36,927 nt of DNA from IMG/VR virus record IMGVR_UViG_3300035138_000014, positions 1-36,927 of that record; one strand, given 5' to 3'. The DNA comes from a virus. Position 1 is the first letter of the stretch. Each line of letters begins with the position of its first letter. Position numbers and translations under genes: made by a program. Shown here one piece after another: positions 6,709 to 13,385 of this stretch. The notes under the pieces are model-generated. The model was not told where the DNA came from, did not search any database, and worked only from the letters and a program-made list of their open reading frames with translations.

Positions 6709-7200
6709 ATGGATACTTCGGAAACTTATATAAAAATGTGTGATTGTCCTGAAATACAGGATTTAAGACCGGTTGGTGAGGAATACATTGACGGCGATTG
6801 GTATAAAATGGGTGATCATTACACACGTGATTTGAAACCCGGTTTCGAGATATTAGAAGTTACCAAAGACCCGGATTGGTTTGAAAATGATAAGTATTTT
6901 GAATCAGCCCGTACAATAACTTTTGAACCAATGGTAGTAGAAAGAACGACAGGTTATGACAATTCTAGTTGGCTACCCGAAAGGGATGAGGGTGATATCT
7001 GGCTACCACGGCAAGACCAATTACAGGAGATGTTAGATAGTGATTTACCCTTTATCCTTGTGGATTTTTATTATTTTGCCCGGGATGATGTGCCAGCAAT
7101 AAGCGTGGAATTTACCACAATGGAGCAACTCTGGCTCGCTTTCGTAATGAAAGAGAAATACAACAAGGTCTGGTCGGGTACTGAGTGGGTGACCAGCTGA
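6709..7200 (+). CDS. Hypothetical phage protein (163 aa)
   Basis: GAGGAGG lies 6 nt before ATG 6709. SSWLPERDEGDIWLPRQDQLQEM and FTTMEQLWLAFVMKEKYNKVW are reminiscent of a widespread uncharacterised phage protein with a WLPRQDQLQEM block. Function is unknown. It is the last gene of this plus-strand block, followed by a terminator. Confidence 0.7.
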   Translation: MDTSETYIKMCDCPEIQDLRPVGEEYIDGDWYKMGDHYTRDLKPGFEILEVTKDPDWFENDKYFESARTITFEPMVVERTTGYDNSSWLPERDEGDIWLPRQDQLQEMLDSDLPFILVDFYYFARDDVPAISVEFTTMEQLWLAFVMKEKYNKVWSGTEWVTS

Positions 7201-7205
7201 AGCTA

Positions 7206-7232
7206 AATACACAAAATCCGTGTATTCGTTTC
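7206..7232 (+). terminator. Rho-independent terminator of the early plus-strand block
   Basis: AATACAC (7206-7212), a loop, and GTGTATT (7220-7226) form a perfect 7-bp stem, followed by CGTTTCTT. It starts 5 bases after the stop at 7198-7200 and would stop transcription before the convergent minus-strand operon. Confidence 0.6.
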
Positions 7233-7310
7233 TTAAAAATATTTGACATTAGCCTTAAAGTGTGATATTCCTATTACAAGAATGGATTTATAGGCTCGAT
7301 AGGCAGCCGG

Positions 7311-7439
7311 TTATGACTGCCTATCTCTTATTCTAGGGCGATCCCAGTATGGACTCTTACATTTCGAGCAATGTTTAGGTTTCTTAGGTGTCCTGGGATA
7401 CCATTCGTGACCGCATCTTAGACATTTATATTTTTTCAT
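7311..7439 (-). CDS. Zinc-ribbon micro-protein (42 aa)
   Basis: Reads MKKYKCLRCGHEWYPR, then HCSKCKSPYWDRPR. This CxxC...CxxC ribbon with the SPYWDRPR ending is a frequent phage/archaeal small protein type, thought to bind nucleic acid or regulate transcription. AGGGGG precedes ATG 7439 on this strand. It is the last gene of the minus-strand operon. Confidence 0.75.
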   Translation of the reverse strand: MKKYKCLRCGHEWYPRTPKKPKHCSKCKSPYWDRPRIRDRQS

Positions 7440-7447
7440 AATACCCC

Positions 7448-7618
7448 CTAAAATAAAGTTGATTGTAGTTTCTTTTCAGTATTCATGCCCGGCAGCTCCG
7501 GGACCTCATCGTATATTTTCCAGCCGATCAGTCTCCAGTAATGCTTATACTCAGAGTATCGAACCTGCATTAGTTGACCTGTAGGATCCTCGAGATAAAT
7601 TATTACTTGCTTATCCAT
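7448..7618 (-). CDS. Small hypothetical protein (56 aa)
   Basis: Reads MDKQVIIYLEDPTGQLMQV, then YKHYWRLIGWKIYDEVPELP. ATG 7618 shares bases with the TAA of the upstream gene (TAATG), and GGAGGC lies about 8 nt before it. It begins like a small beta-rich binding domain. Not recognised. Confidence 0.6.
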   Translation of the reverse strand: MDKQVIIYLEDPTGQLMQVRYSEYKHYWRLIGWKIYDEVPELPGMNTEKKLQSTLF

Positions 7619-8001
7619 TATATCGCCTCCAGGTAATCAGAATACACATTTAATTGTGCTTCTAGTTGTGTCATGTGGTATTCGGGATATGGATTCCTGA
7701 CCCCTCCGTGAAATGGTAATCTTCGGTTATTAAGTTCTGTATTGATATTGAACATATTATCAGTTAGAATATCCTTGACAAGCATAGAATCATAGTCAGC
7801 GAATTGTAGTGTATTGAGTATGTCAAGATATGCTTCCAGTTTAGCCTTATGGATTTTATCGCTTGTTACGGATAGGAGAGAGGTCACCCGTTCGATCTCC
7901 AAACTGAGCGGGTGACTCTCCGGTCCAGTTACTAACTGAATTGTCAAGCACTTAGTCTCGAACATCAGCCAGATAAAAGCTAGTATAATTAGGATGTACA
8001 T
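7618..8001 (-). CDS. Membrane-anchored hypothetical protein (127 aa)
   Basis: Residues 1-20 (MYILIILAFIWLMFETKCL) are a likely signal anchor. The rest is soluble, with helical stretches (KIHKAKLEAYLDILNTL, MTQLEAQLNVYSDYLEAI). Its start overlaps the stop of the ArdC-N gene by one base. Not recognised. As part of a takeover-like operon it may act at the membrane. Confidence 0.6.
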   Translation of the reverse strand: MYILIILAFIWLMFETKCLTIQLVTGPESHPLSLEIERVTSLLSVTSDKIHKAKLEAYLDILNTLQFADYDSMLVKDILTDNMFNINTELNNRRLPFHGGVRNPYPEYHMTQLEAQLNVYSDYLEAI

Positions 8002-8390
8002 TATGACTTTACCTCCATATTTTCAGTTTGCGTGATATCGAATACAGAAGCTGTGTAAAAGTGTTCAGCTTCTACTAGTTTTTCGCCATTCTCTGTTTCA
8101 ACTTTGGGACCAACTGGAAAGAATATTGTCATACCATGTTGACCTTTGACTATATACCTGCCGGCATTTTTCCACTGCTTGAAGCCACCAACTACAGTCG
8201 GAAGTGTAGCATTACCAGAAAATATACCAGGCGTTTGTAGATAGCACATCATAGTGTTATGTGTCGATAAAATCTTACCATCTATTGTCGCTATCAATCC
8301 GTTGTCAAGTAACTGCTTTTTCTCCTGATCCGATAAACTTTTTAGTTTCTCTCGAATCTGTTTCAATCTAGCTTTTTTTTCGTCAGTCAT
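8001..8390 (-). CDS. ArdC N-terminal-domain protein (stand-alone)
   Basis: 129 residues. STHNTMMCYLQTP, VGGFKQWKNAGRYIVKGQHG and MTIFFPVGP are the hallmarks of the ArdC N-terminal domain (the ssDNA-binding part of the plasmid anti-restriction protein ArdC). They are followed by FYTASVFDITQTE, the domain's usual end. The C-terminal metallopeptidase domain (HExxH) of full ArdC is absent. The first 35 residues form a charged helix. It probably binds single-stranded DNA. Protection from restriction is inferred from the family. Confidence 0.75.
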   Translation of the reverse strand: MTDEKKARLKQIREKLKSLSDQEKKQLLDNGLIATIDGKILSTHNTMMCYLQTPGIFSGNATLPTVVGGFKQWKNAGRYIVKGQHGMTIFFPVGPKVETENGEKLVEAEHFYTASVFDITQTENMEVKS

Positions 8391-8394
8391 GTTT

Positions 8395-8583
8395 CTATCC
8401 TCCTTGGCAATTCTCCCATGTTTTTCTACTGCAATAAAATTCTATATTCTTATTCTCAAAGCTGATAATATATCCTGATTTACTTCTACTTGTTAATGAT
8501 GTAAGATAATGCCCTTTGATATATGGCTTGTAACCCTTGTCAATAAGTGTCTGTAATAACTTCTTGGATATATATTGTTTCAT
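8395..8583 (-). CDS. Small hypothetical protein (62 aa)
   Basis: First full gene of the minus-strand operon. MKQYISKKLLQTLIDKGYKP precedes a beta-rich second half with two Cys. GGAGTG lies 6 nt upstream of ATG 8583, inside the end of the short leader frame, so translation of the two may be coupled. Confidence 0.6.
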   Translation of the reverse strand: MKQYISKKLLQTLIDKGYKPYIKGHYLTSLTSRSKSGYIISFENKNIEFYCSRKTWENCQGG

Positions 8584-8586
8584 ACT

Positions 8587-8619
8587 TCACACTCCTAGTT
8601 CACTAAATTGGTGCTTCAT
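8587..8619 (-). CDS. 10-codon leader peptide of the minus-strand operon
   Basis: A perfect AGGAGG (8628-8633, this strand) stands 8 nt before ATG 8619, which opens MKHQFSELGV-stop. Its last codons include the GGAGTG SD of the 62-aa gene. The strongest SD in the region serving a 10-residue frame suggests a translated leader. Confidence 0.45.
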   Translation of the reverse strand: MKHQFSELGV

Positions 8620-8637
8620 GTCTCTAACCTCCTTATT

Positions 8638-8679
8638 TATATTATTATAAGTATATTATTATAAGTATATTATTATAAG
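8638..8679. repeat. Three perfect 14-bp tandem repeats at the divergent control region
   Basis: TATATTATTATAAG occurs three times without a mismatch (8638-8651, 8652-8665, 8666-8679). The array covers the -10 and the start region of the minus-strand promoter and the -35 of the candidate plus-strand promoter. It is the natural place for an operator or iterons for a phage regulator. Confidence 0.9.
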
Positions 8680-8695
8680 TATGTAACCATGTCAA
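8667..8695 (-). promoter_or_regulatory. Sigma70-like promoter of the minus-strand operon
   Basis: On this strand TTGACA (8695-8690) is followed after 17 nt by TAATAT (8672-8667). The -35 is perfect and the -10 lies in repeat 3 of the 14-bp array. Transcription would begin within repeats 1-2, about 40 nt before the leader peptide. Confidence 0.6.
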
Positions 8696-8701
8696 TATAC
8701 T
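8673..8701 (+). promoter_or_regulatory. Candidate promoter for the terminase/late operon
   Basis: TTATAA (8673-8678) and TATACT (8696-8701) are 17 nt apart and end 26 nt before ATG 8728. The -35 is weak and lies in repeat 3, so activity may depend on an activator. The AT-rich context makes chance matches likely. Confidence 0.35.
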
Positions 8702-8727
8702 CAAAGTAACTTTTAGGTAACTTTTTT

Positions 8728-9303
8728 ATGAATGATAAACAACTAACCTCTCAAGATTTTAAGTACTCTAATAAGGAATGGAAGTTCGCTGAATGCCTGT
8801 TCCTGGGTCATTCTCAATATGAATCTTGGGGCCTGGCCGGATATTCTACTAAATACGATAGAGCTATTATTGACTCTAATGCTTCGAACCTAGCTAACTC
8901 AAGTAAGATACAAGTAAGATTGGCAGAACTACGCCAGGCTGCTCTCACACCTAAAATTATGGATAAAACTGAAATCCTCGAGCGTCTATCAGATTTATCT
9001 CGCGCTAATCTTACCGATTTTCAGGATCCTGAAGGCAATATCACACTATCGAAAGACGTTCCTCATCACGCAGCTGCCAAGGAATATAAGACATCTACTA
9101 CGGAGGATCTACTCGGTAAAAAACGAACCAATAAATCAATCAAGCTATCCGATCCGATAGCTGCAATCCAGGAAATTAATAAAATGCTAGGCAACTATGC
9201 ACCCACAAAGCATGTACACGCGAATGTAAACTTCAATGTTAGCTTTGGTGAGAAACCAAAGAACCGGGACTCTGATATTGACATGATAGAAACATCGGAT
9301 TGA
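8728..9303 (+). CDS. terS: Terminase small subunit
   Basis: 191 residues. An N-terminal helix-turn-helix segment (WKFAECLFLGHSQYESWGLAGYS type) is followed by the oligomerisation helices PKIMDKTEILERLSDLSRANLTDF, then AAIQEINKMLGNYAP. This matches the Terminase_2-type small subunit, which recognises the packaging site. It is first in the late operon, ahead of the large subunit. The SD is weak (AGGTAAC) and the start is the first ATG after a GTAACTTTT direct repeat (8706-8724). Confidence 0.85.
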   Translation: MNDKQLTSQDFKYSNKEWKFAECLFLGHSQYESWGLAGYSTKYDRAIIDSNASNLANSSKIQVRLAELRQAALTPKIMDKTEILERLSDLSRANLTDFQDPEGNITLSKDVPHHAAAKEYKTSTTEDLLGKKRTNKSIKLSDPIAAIQEINKMLGNYAPTKHVHANVNFNVSFGEKPKNRDSDIDMIETSD

Positions 9304-9762
9304 TTCTATCGATGCCCTAGATTTCGATTACAGGACGTCTTCGATATGGAACTGATGTTCTGGATAGGTAAGATTCGAGCCTGACTACCATAATAATATA
9401 CATAACCATTATAGTGCGAACCATGTATATCTAATCTGAGACTGGCAATCATTCGATCATACCCGGTCAATTAAAATTATGTAATGCCTGGGAGGTGGGG
9501 TAGCCGTAAATGTTCACGCACCCCCTGTCTGATATTGAGTACCCGAAAGTTGAATAAGGTAGTTTGAAAAGTTCTGTACTTATTTATGTAAAGGTGGAGT
9601 AAAAGTGAGATAGAAGGGGCAGAAATGTTACTTTAAGAAATGGGGTGGGGAGGGGTTATGATACATATTCTATTAAAAATATATATATAGGGGGTTGTGC
9701 AACCTAAATGAGCCTGAGGAATTTGTGCAACCTAAATGAAGCTAAAAACGAGGGTTTACATA
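9304..9762. other. Gene-free stretch between terminase subunits, possible packaging-site region
   Basis: No convincing gene on either strand over about 460 bp. It holds a GC-rich inverted stretch (GGTGGGGTAGC with GCACCCCC near 9493-9535), an AT run (9672-9689) and a 17-bp direct repeat (9695-9739). The site next to the small subunit is where pac/cos often lies, but nothing in the sequence proves it. Confidence 0.4.
9695..9739. repeat. 17-bp direct repeat, period 28
   Basis: TTGTGCAACCTAAATGA at 9695-9711 recurs exactly at 9723-9739, just before the gene at 9763. The half TTGTGCAA is itself palindromic-like, so a protein-binding site is possible. Confidence 0.8.
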
Positions 9763-10116
9763 ATGCCGTTAAGTAAGAAAAGAAACAGGGAGAGGATGAG
9801 GGTTAAAAGGGGTGAAAAGAAGGGTATAAATGTATTATCTTCGTTTAAGGTCAAAGAGATAAGGAAGAGTGGTTTTGACATAGAGAAGTTATTTGATAAT
9901 GGCATGGTACCGGCAGTGGAGTATTACCGGTTAATGAGGGACAGGGATGCGATCAAGGCGCATTTGGATTGGCACCATGAGTCGGTAAAGTTTCCTGACA
10001 TTGTGACGGTAGTTGAGAGGTTGCAGTCAAGGGTTACGTTGCTTGAAGCTGAGATGGCGTTAAGGAACGCTCAGGAAGAGAAGGGAAGTGGATTTTTAGA
10101 TGGCGGTATCGACTGA
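9763..10116 (+). CDS. Small basic protein between the terminase subunits (117 aa)
   Basis: ATG 9763 has GAGGG about 8 nt upstream, so I prefer it to 9736. It opens MPLSKKRNRERMRVKRGEKK, a very basic segment typical of small phage proteins in this position. It has a VPAVEYYRLMRDRDAIKAHL helix and ends in a coiled coil (VERLQSRVTLLEAEMALRNA). It overlaps the large terminase by 17 nt and may bind DNA or aid packaging. Confidence 0.65.
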   Translation: MPLSKKRNRERMRVKRGEKKGINVLSSFKVKEIRKSGFDIEKLFDNGMVPAVEYYRLMRDRDAIKAHLDWHHESVKFPDIVTVVERLQSRVTLLEAEMALRNAQEEKGSGFLDGGID

Positions 10117-11524
10117 GGCGAAGCAAATAGACATAGTAATACCGAAGCCGTATGCGGGTGTGCAGGATGAGTTTGTTCGTTGTGTAGCGAAGAGGCAAAT
10201 GAACAAGAGTGGGAGGCGAGTGGGTAAGACATACGGGGTAGCGATAAAGGCTTCATCTGCGTTTCTTGGTGTATGTTGGGCTTGTCTTGGTGAGGGCTGT
10301 GCGTTATGTGAATATTCAGGAAAGGTTAGGCGGAAGAGGATTTTGTATGCTGCTCCTACAGATGAGCAGGTAACAAAGTTCTGGTTTGAAGTTGTGTCTA
10401 CATTATCACCTGGTATAGAAATGGGAGTATTCAAGAAGGATGAGACACGGCATATTATCGAGATACCGGGAACAGAGGTAAGGATACGGGCTAAGACGGC
10501 TTGGAATGCCAATACCATGCGTGGTGACTGGGGTGATGTGGTGATAATGGAGGAGTACCAGTTATGGAATGAGGACGCATGGCAGAATGAGGTACAGCCG
10601 ATGTTGCTTGATAAAGATGGTACGGCGATATTTATATTTACACCTCCGAGTTTGAAGTCAGATGGCGTGAGTAAGGCAAAGGATCCTCGTCATGCTTCGA
10701 AGTTGTTTCGAAAAGCTGAAGCAGATAAAACGGGTAGATGGGCTACATTTCATTCGACATCATATGATAATCCGTATCTTTCATCGGTTGCTTTGGATGA
10801 ACTTACTTTTTCCGGCGATATGACTGCCGATACATACCGGCGTGAAATATTGGCTCAGGATGATGAGGCAGAACAGAGCTGGTTGGTTTACGGGAAGTGG
10901 AATGAGGAATTATGCAAGATAAAGCGTTTTGAAATACCGGAACACTGGGATATTTTTACGGGACATGATTTCGGGACGGCGAATCCTGGGGCTTTGTTTG
11001 TTGCGAGGGTGAAGTTACCGATACCGGATTATGTACCGAAGTATTTAAGGTATGGTGATTATGTTGCATTCCATGAATATTGTCCTGGTGCCGGGTATTC
11101 TGCGGTACAGCACGTAGAACATTTTATAGAGACGTTGGGGAAGAAAGAAGATTTAAGTCCGAGGCTTAAACTTTCAGGTGCAGTGGGTGGAAATGCTACA
11201 ACCGAAGAAGAAACACGTCAACTTTACCAGAAATTAGGGTGGTTTATTAAAGCTCCGAACATTTCAAGGGTAAGTTTACAGATTGAACGTGGTATATCGG
11301 TGATCGAGGGGAATCAGTTATATGTTTTCGAGGACTTACATAACTTCCTTTCGCAATTATTGTCGTGTATGTGGGAACTTGACGACAATAAGATACCGAT
11401 AAACAAGGTAAAAGACGAAGCAAAATATCATTTACTGGCGTGTTTCAGGTATTTGGCAACATTATTACAGCCGAGGCATTCTGTATTTGGTGAAAAAAGA
11501 CAGAGAAGCCGGAGTTTCATGTAG
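10100..11524 (+). CDS. terL: Terminase large subunit (ATPase-nuclease)
   Basis: 474 residues. Walker A is SGRRVGKT (37-44), the Walker B/catalytic Glu is VVIMEEYQ, and a C-terminal RNase H-like nuclease begins FTGHDFGTANPGALFVA and continues with VGGNATTEEETRQLYQKLGW. It pumps DNA through the portal and cuts concatemers. Two oddities stand out. CWACLGEGCALC (59-70) is a Cys4, DnaJ-like zinc knuckle inserted just after Walker A. The usual HxxDAxRY end of the nuclease reads HLLACFRY, with Ala where the third acidic residue is expected. Confidence 0.93.
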   Translation: MAVSTEAKQIDIVIPKPYAGVQDEFVRCVAKRQMNKSGRRVGKTYGVAIKASSAFLGVCWACLGEGCALCEYSGKVRRKRILYAAPTDEQVTKFWFEVVSTLSPGIEMGVFKKDETRHIIEIPGTEVRIRAKTAWNANTMRGDWGDVVIMEEYQLWNEDAWQNEVQPMLLDKDGTAIFIFTPPSLKSDGVSKAKDPRHASKLFRKAEADKTGRWATFHSTSYDNPYLSSVALDELTFSGDMTADTYRREILAQDDEAEQSWLVYGKWNEELCKIKRFEIPEHWDIFTGHDFGTANPGALFVARVKLPIPDYVPKYLRYGDYVAFHEYCPGAGYSAVQHVEHFIETLGKKEDLSPRLKLSGAVGGNATTEEETRQLYQKLGWFIKAPNISRVSLQIERGISVIEGNQLYVFEDLHNFLSQLLSCMWELDDNKIPINKVKDEAKYHLLACFRYLATLLQPRHSVFGEKRQRSRSFM

Positions 11525-11535
11525 GAGATTAGCTT

Positions 11536-13251
11536 ATGGCTGATAATTTATTAGCTCTTTATGAAGAAAGGGAAAAGGATTTCTCCAAACTTCGTACTCG
11601 AATGAAGAAGGATAAGAAGCAGTACGAATTAGAACCCTATTACCTTAAGAATTTTAACGGTAAAAAGTTGCCAAAGGTTGTATCTACCACGTTGAATGAC
11701 CCGCGTACATTCGGTAAGAGGGCTGTAGCTATCCTTTCGTCTGCCGATCCACAAATTGTCGTTGAAAGTGACAATCTCAAGACAGATATCGAATCCAGCG
11801 TAGAGAAATATCTTGATGCAATAGAGGTTGAAGGTGATATCAGGCTTGGTAATCAGGTAAAATCATCAGCTTTTCCATATTTTTGTGAGCAGTCATGCTT
11901 GAGGGGTTGGATAGTCGGTGCTTCTTTTTTACGTGAAAAGGACGGTAAGTTAGTTGTAGACCGTAGACCTCTGGAAGCTATGGATATAGTTTTCGATTCG
12001 GATTTGGATGGTCTGGTATGGGCTGGATATAAGGTTGCCCGGTCTGCTGCGAAGATCGAAGCTGAGTACGGTAAAAAAATTACCAATAAATACGGTAATG
12101 TGACGGTTATCTATAGCAGGGATAAAGAAGAAGTCTATGTTGACCGGAAAAAGATACGAGAGCAAGGACATCCGTATAAATGGAATGGCGAAGGGTATGT
12201 GCCATTTGTTATCAAGCCGGTTAATTACGCCGGTGAATTAGAGCATCAGGGCGAAAGTATCTACGACATGGACCGTGATCTCTACGACAAGATGAACGAG
12301 ATGGCTTCCGTCCTTGAAAATCTGACGATGGCTTCTTACTTCAATGCCATGCAATATCAATCAGAGATGGGTGAACAGGGTGAACCTCCGGACGTTAATC
12401 CTTACGAACTGGGACAGGTTGCCTCCGTTGAAAGGGGTGGCGGATTCTTTTCTATGCCGATAGCGGATATCAGGAATGCTACCAGGCTTTTGTATTCTAT
12501 CTACGAAAACAGAATTCAGAGGGGTAGCTTACCGAATATCGACTATGGTAATCTTACTTTCCCTCTATCTGCGGTTGCTATTACCAGATTAACCGAATCG
12601 AAAGATATGATATTCCTTCCAAGACTTCAGGCATTAGCCAAGTTTTATCAGGAATGGGATATGATGGCGATTAAACAACATCTCCAGATTGGTAGAGAAC
12701 TTCAGATAGGCGAAGGTGATAATAGAAAATCCTTCAAACCTTCAGAGCTTGAAGGGAAATACACTATTAAACGTCAATACTTTTCTATCTCACCGGATCA
12801 GGATATTGCCAACACTTCTATTGCTCAAACACAGATGGCGATTGGGCTACCTCAAGAATATATCATCCGGCATACCATGAAGTTGAAAGACCCGGACGCT
12901 ATCATGGATCAAATAAATTACCAGAAATCCAAACAGTATAATCCTATCCTTGAACTCATTGAGCAAGTGCATTCTCTTATAGATATGGAGGAGCCGGTAA
13001 AAGCGGAGATTATCTTACAGCAGGTAGAAGAGATGTACCGGCAGAAAACAACCGGTCAGTTTATCGCTCAAGCTAAGAACGAAGGTCAACAGGCGATACA
13101 GGGCGGGCAATTACTACCGTTAATGGAAGGTGGCGGTGGTGGCAAACCTCCGAAGGGTGAACAGGATAGGGTTGAAGATCAGATGAACGAAGAAGAAACA
13201 CTTAGTCGATTGGCTGAAACTGCCAGAGCAGGCAGGAGGAATCAGGAATGA
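11536..13251 (+). CDS. Portal protein
   Basis: 571 residues, directly after the large terminase. The mixed alpha/beta portal core is visible: YDMDRDLYDKMNEMASVLENL and GSLPNIDYGNLTFPLSAVAI. It carries a long C-terminal helix region ending in a Gly-rich linker (GGGGGKPPKGEQ) and EEETLSRLAETARAG. It forms the dodecameric ring for DNA passage and docking of terminase and adaptor. Its size fits podovirus-type portals. Confidence 0.85.
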   Translation: MADNLLALYEEREKDFSKLRTRMKKDKKQYELEPYYLKNFNGKKLPKVVSTTLNDPRTFGKRAVAILSSADPQIVVESDNLKTDIESSVEKYLDAIEVEGDIRLGNQVKSSAFPYFCEQSCLRGWIVGASFLREKDGKLVVDRRPLEAMDIVFDSDLDGLVWAGYKVARSAAKIEAEYGKKITNKYGNVTVIYSRDKEEVYVDRKKIREQGHPYKWNGEGYVPFVIKPVNYAGELEHQGESIYDMDRDLYDKMNEMASVLENLTMASYFNAMQYQSEMGEQGEPPDVNPYELGQVASVERGGGFFSMPIADIRNATRLLYSIYENRIQRGSLPNIDYGNLTFPLSAVAITRLTESKDMIFLPRLQALAKFYQEWDMMAIKQHLQIGRELQIGEGDNRKSFKPSELEGKYTIKRQYFSISPDQDIANTSIAQTQMAIGLPQEYIIRHTMKLKDPDAIMDQINYQKSKQYNPILELIEQVHSLIDMEEPVKAEIILQQVEEMYRQKTTGQFIAQAKNEGQQAIQGGQLLPLMEGGGGGKPPKGEQDRVEDQMNEEETLSRLAETARAGRRNQE

Positions 13252-13385
13252 CAGCTTTATATGAAATAAAGAGTAAAGAAAAACAACACGAAGAAGCTGA
13301 AAAAAGAATCAAAGCAGCTATTTCGGGTACATCATCCGGTAATTTATTTAACAGGTTTAAGCAGGTAATAGAGGGACGTAAGTAG
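13248..13385 (+). CDS. Small coiled-coil protein (45 aa)
   Basis: ATGA overlap with the portal stop and GGAGGAATCAGG upstream. MTALYEIKSKEKQHEEAEKR is a charged helix and the end is basic (FKQVIEGRK). It overlaps the GTG start of the next gene by one base. Possibly a virion assembly helper. Not recognised. Confidence 0.6.
   Translation: MTALYEIKSKEKQHEEAEKRIKAAISGTSSGNLFNRFKQVIEGRK

Noticed and set aside
7243-7271. TTGACA with a -10-like TATTCC 17 nt downstream on the plus strand
   Set aside because: The -10 matches only three bases and no plus-strand gene follows; it would read against the minus operon.
9370-9395. tRNA-like T-loop string (GATTCGAGCC)
   Set aside because: No acceptor or anticodon stems could be drawn around it; no tRNA seen anywhere in the window.
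9708-9776. 22-codon frame from ATG 9708 overlapping the 9763 start
   Set aside because: It is made largely of the repeat, has only a G-run as SD and a biased peptide; likely chance.
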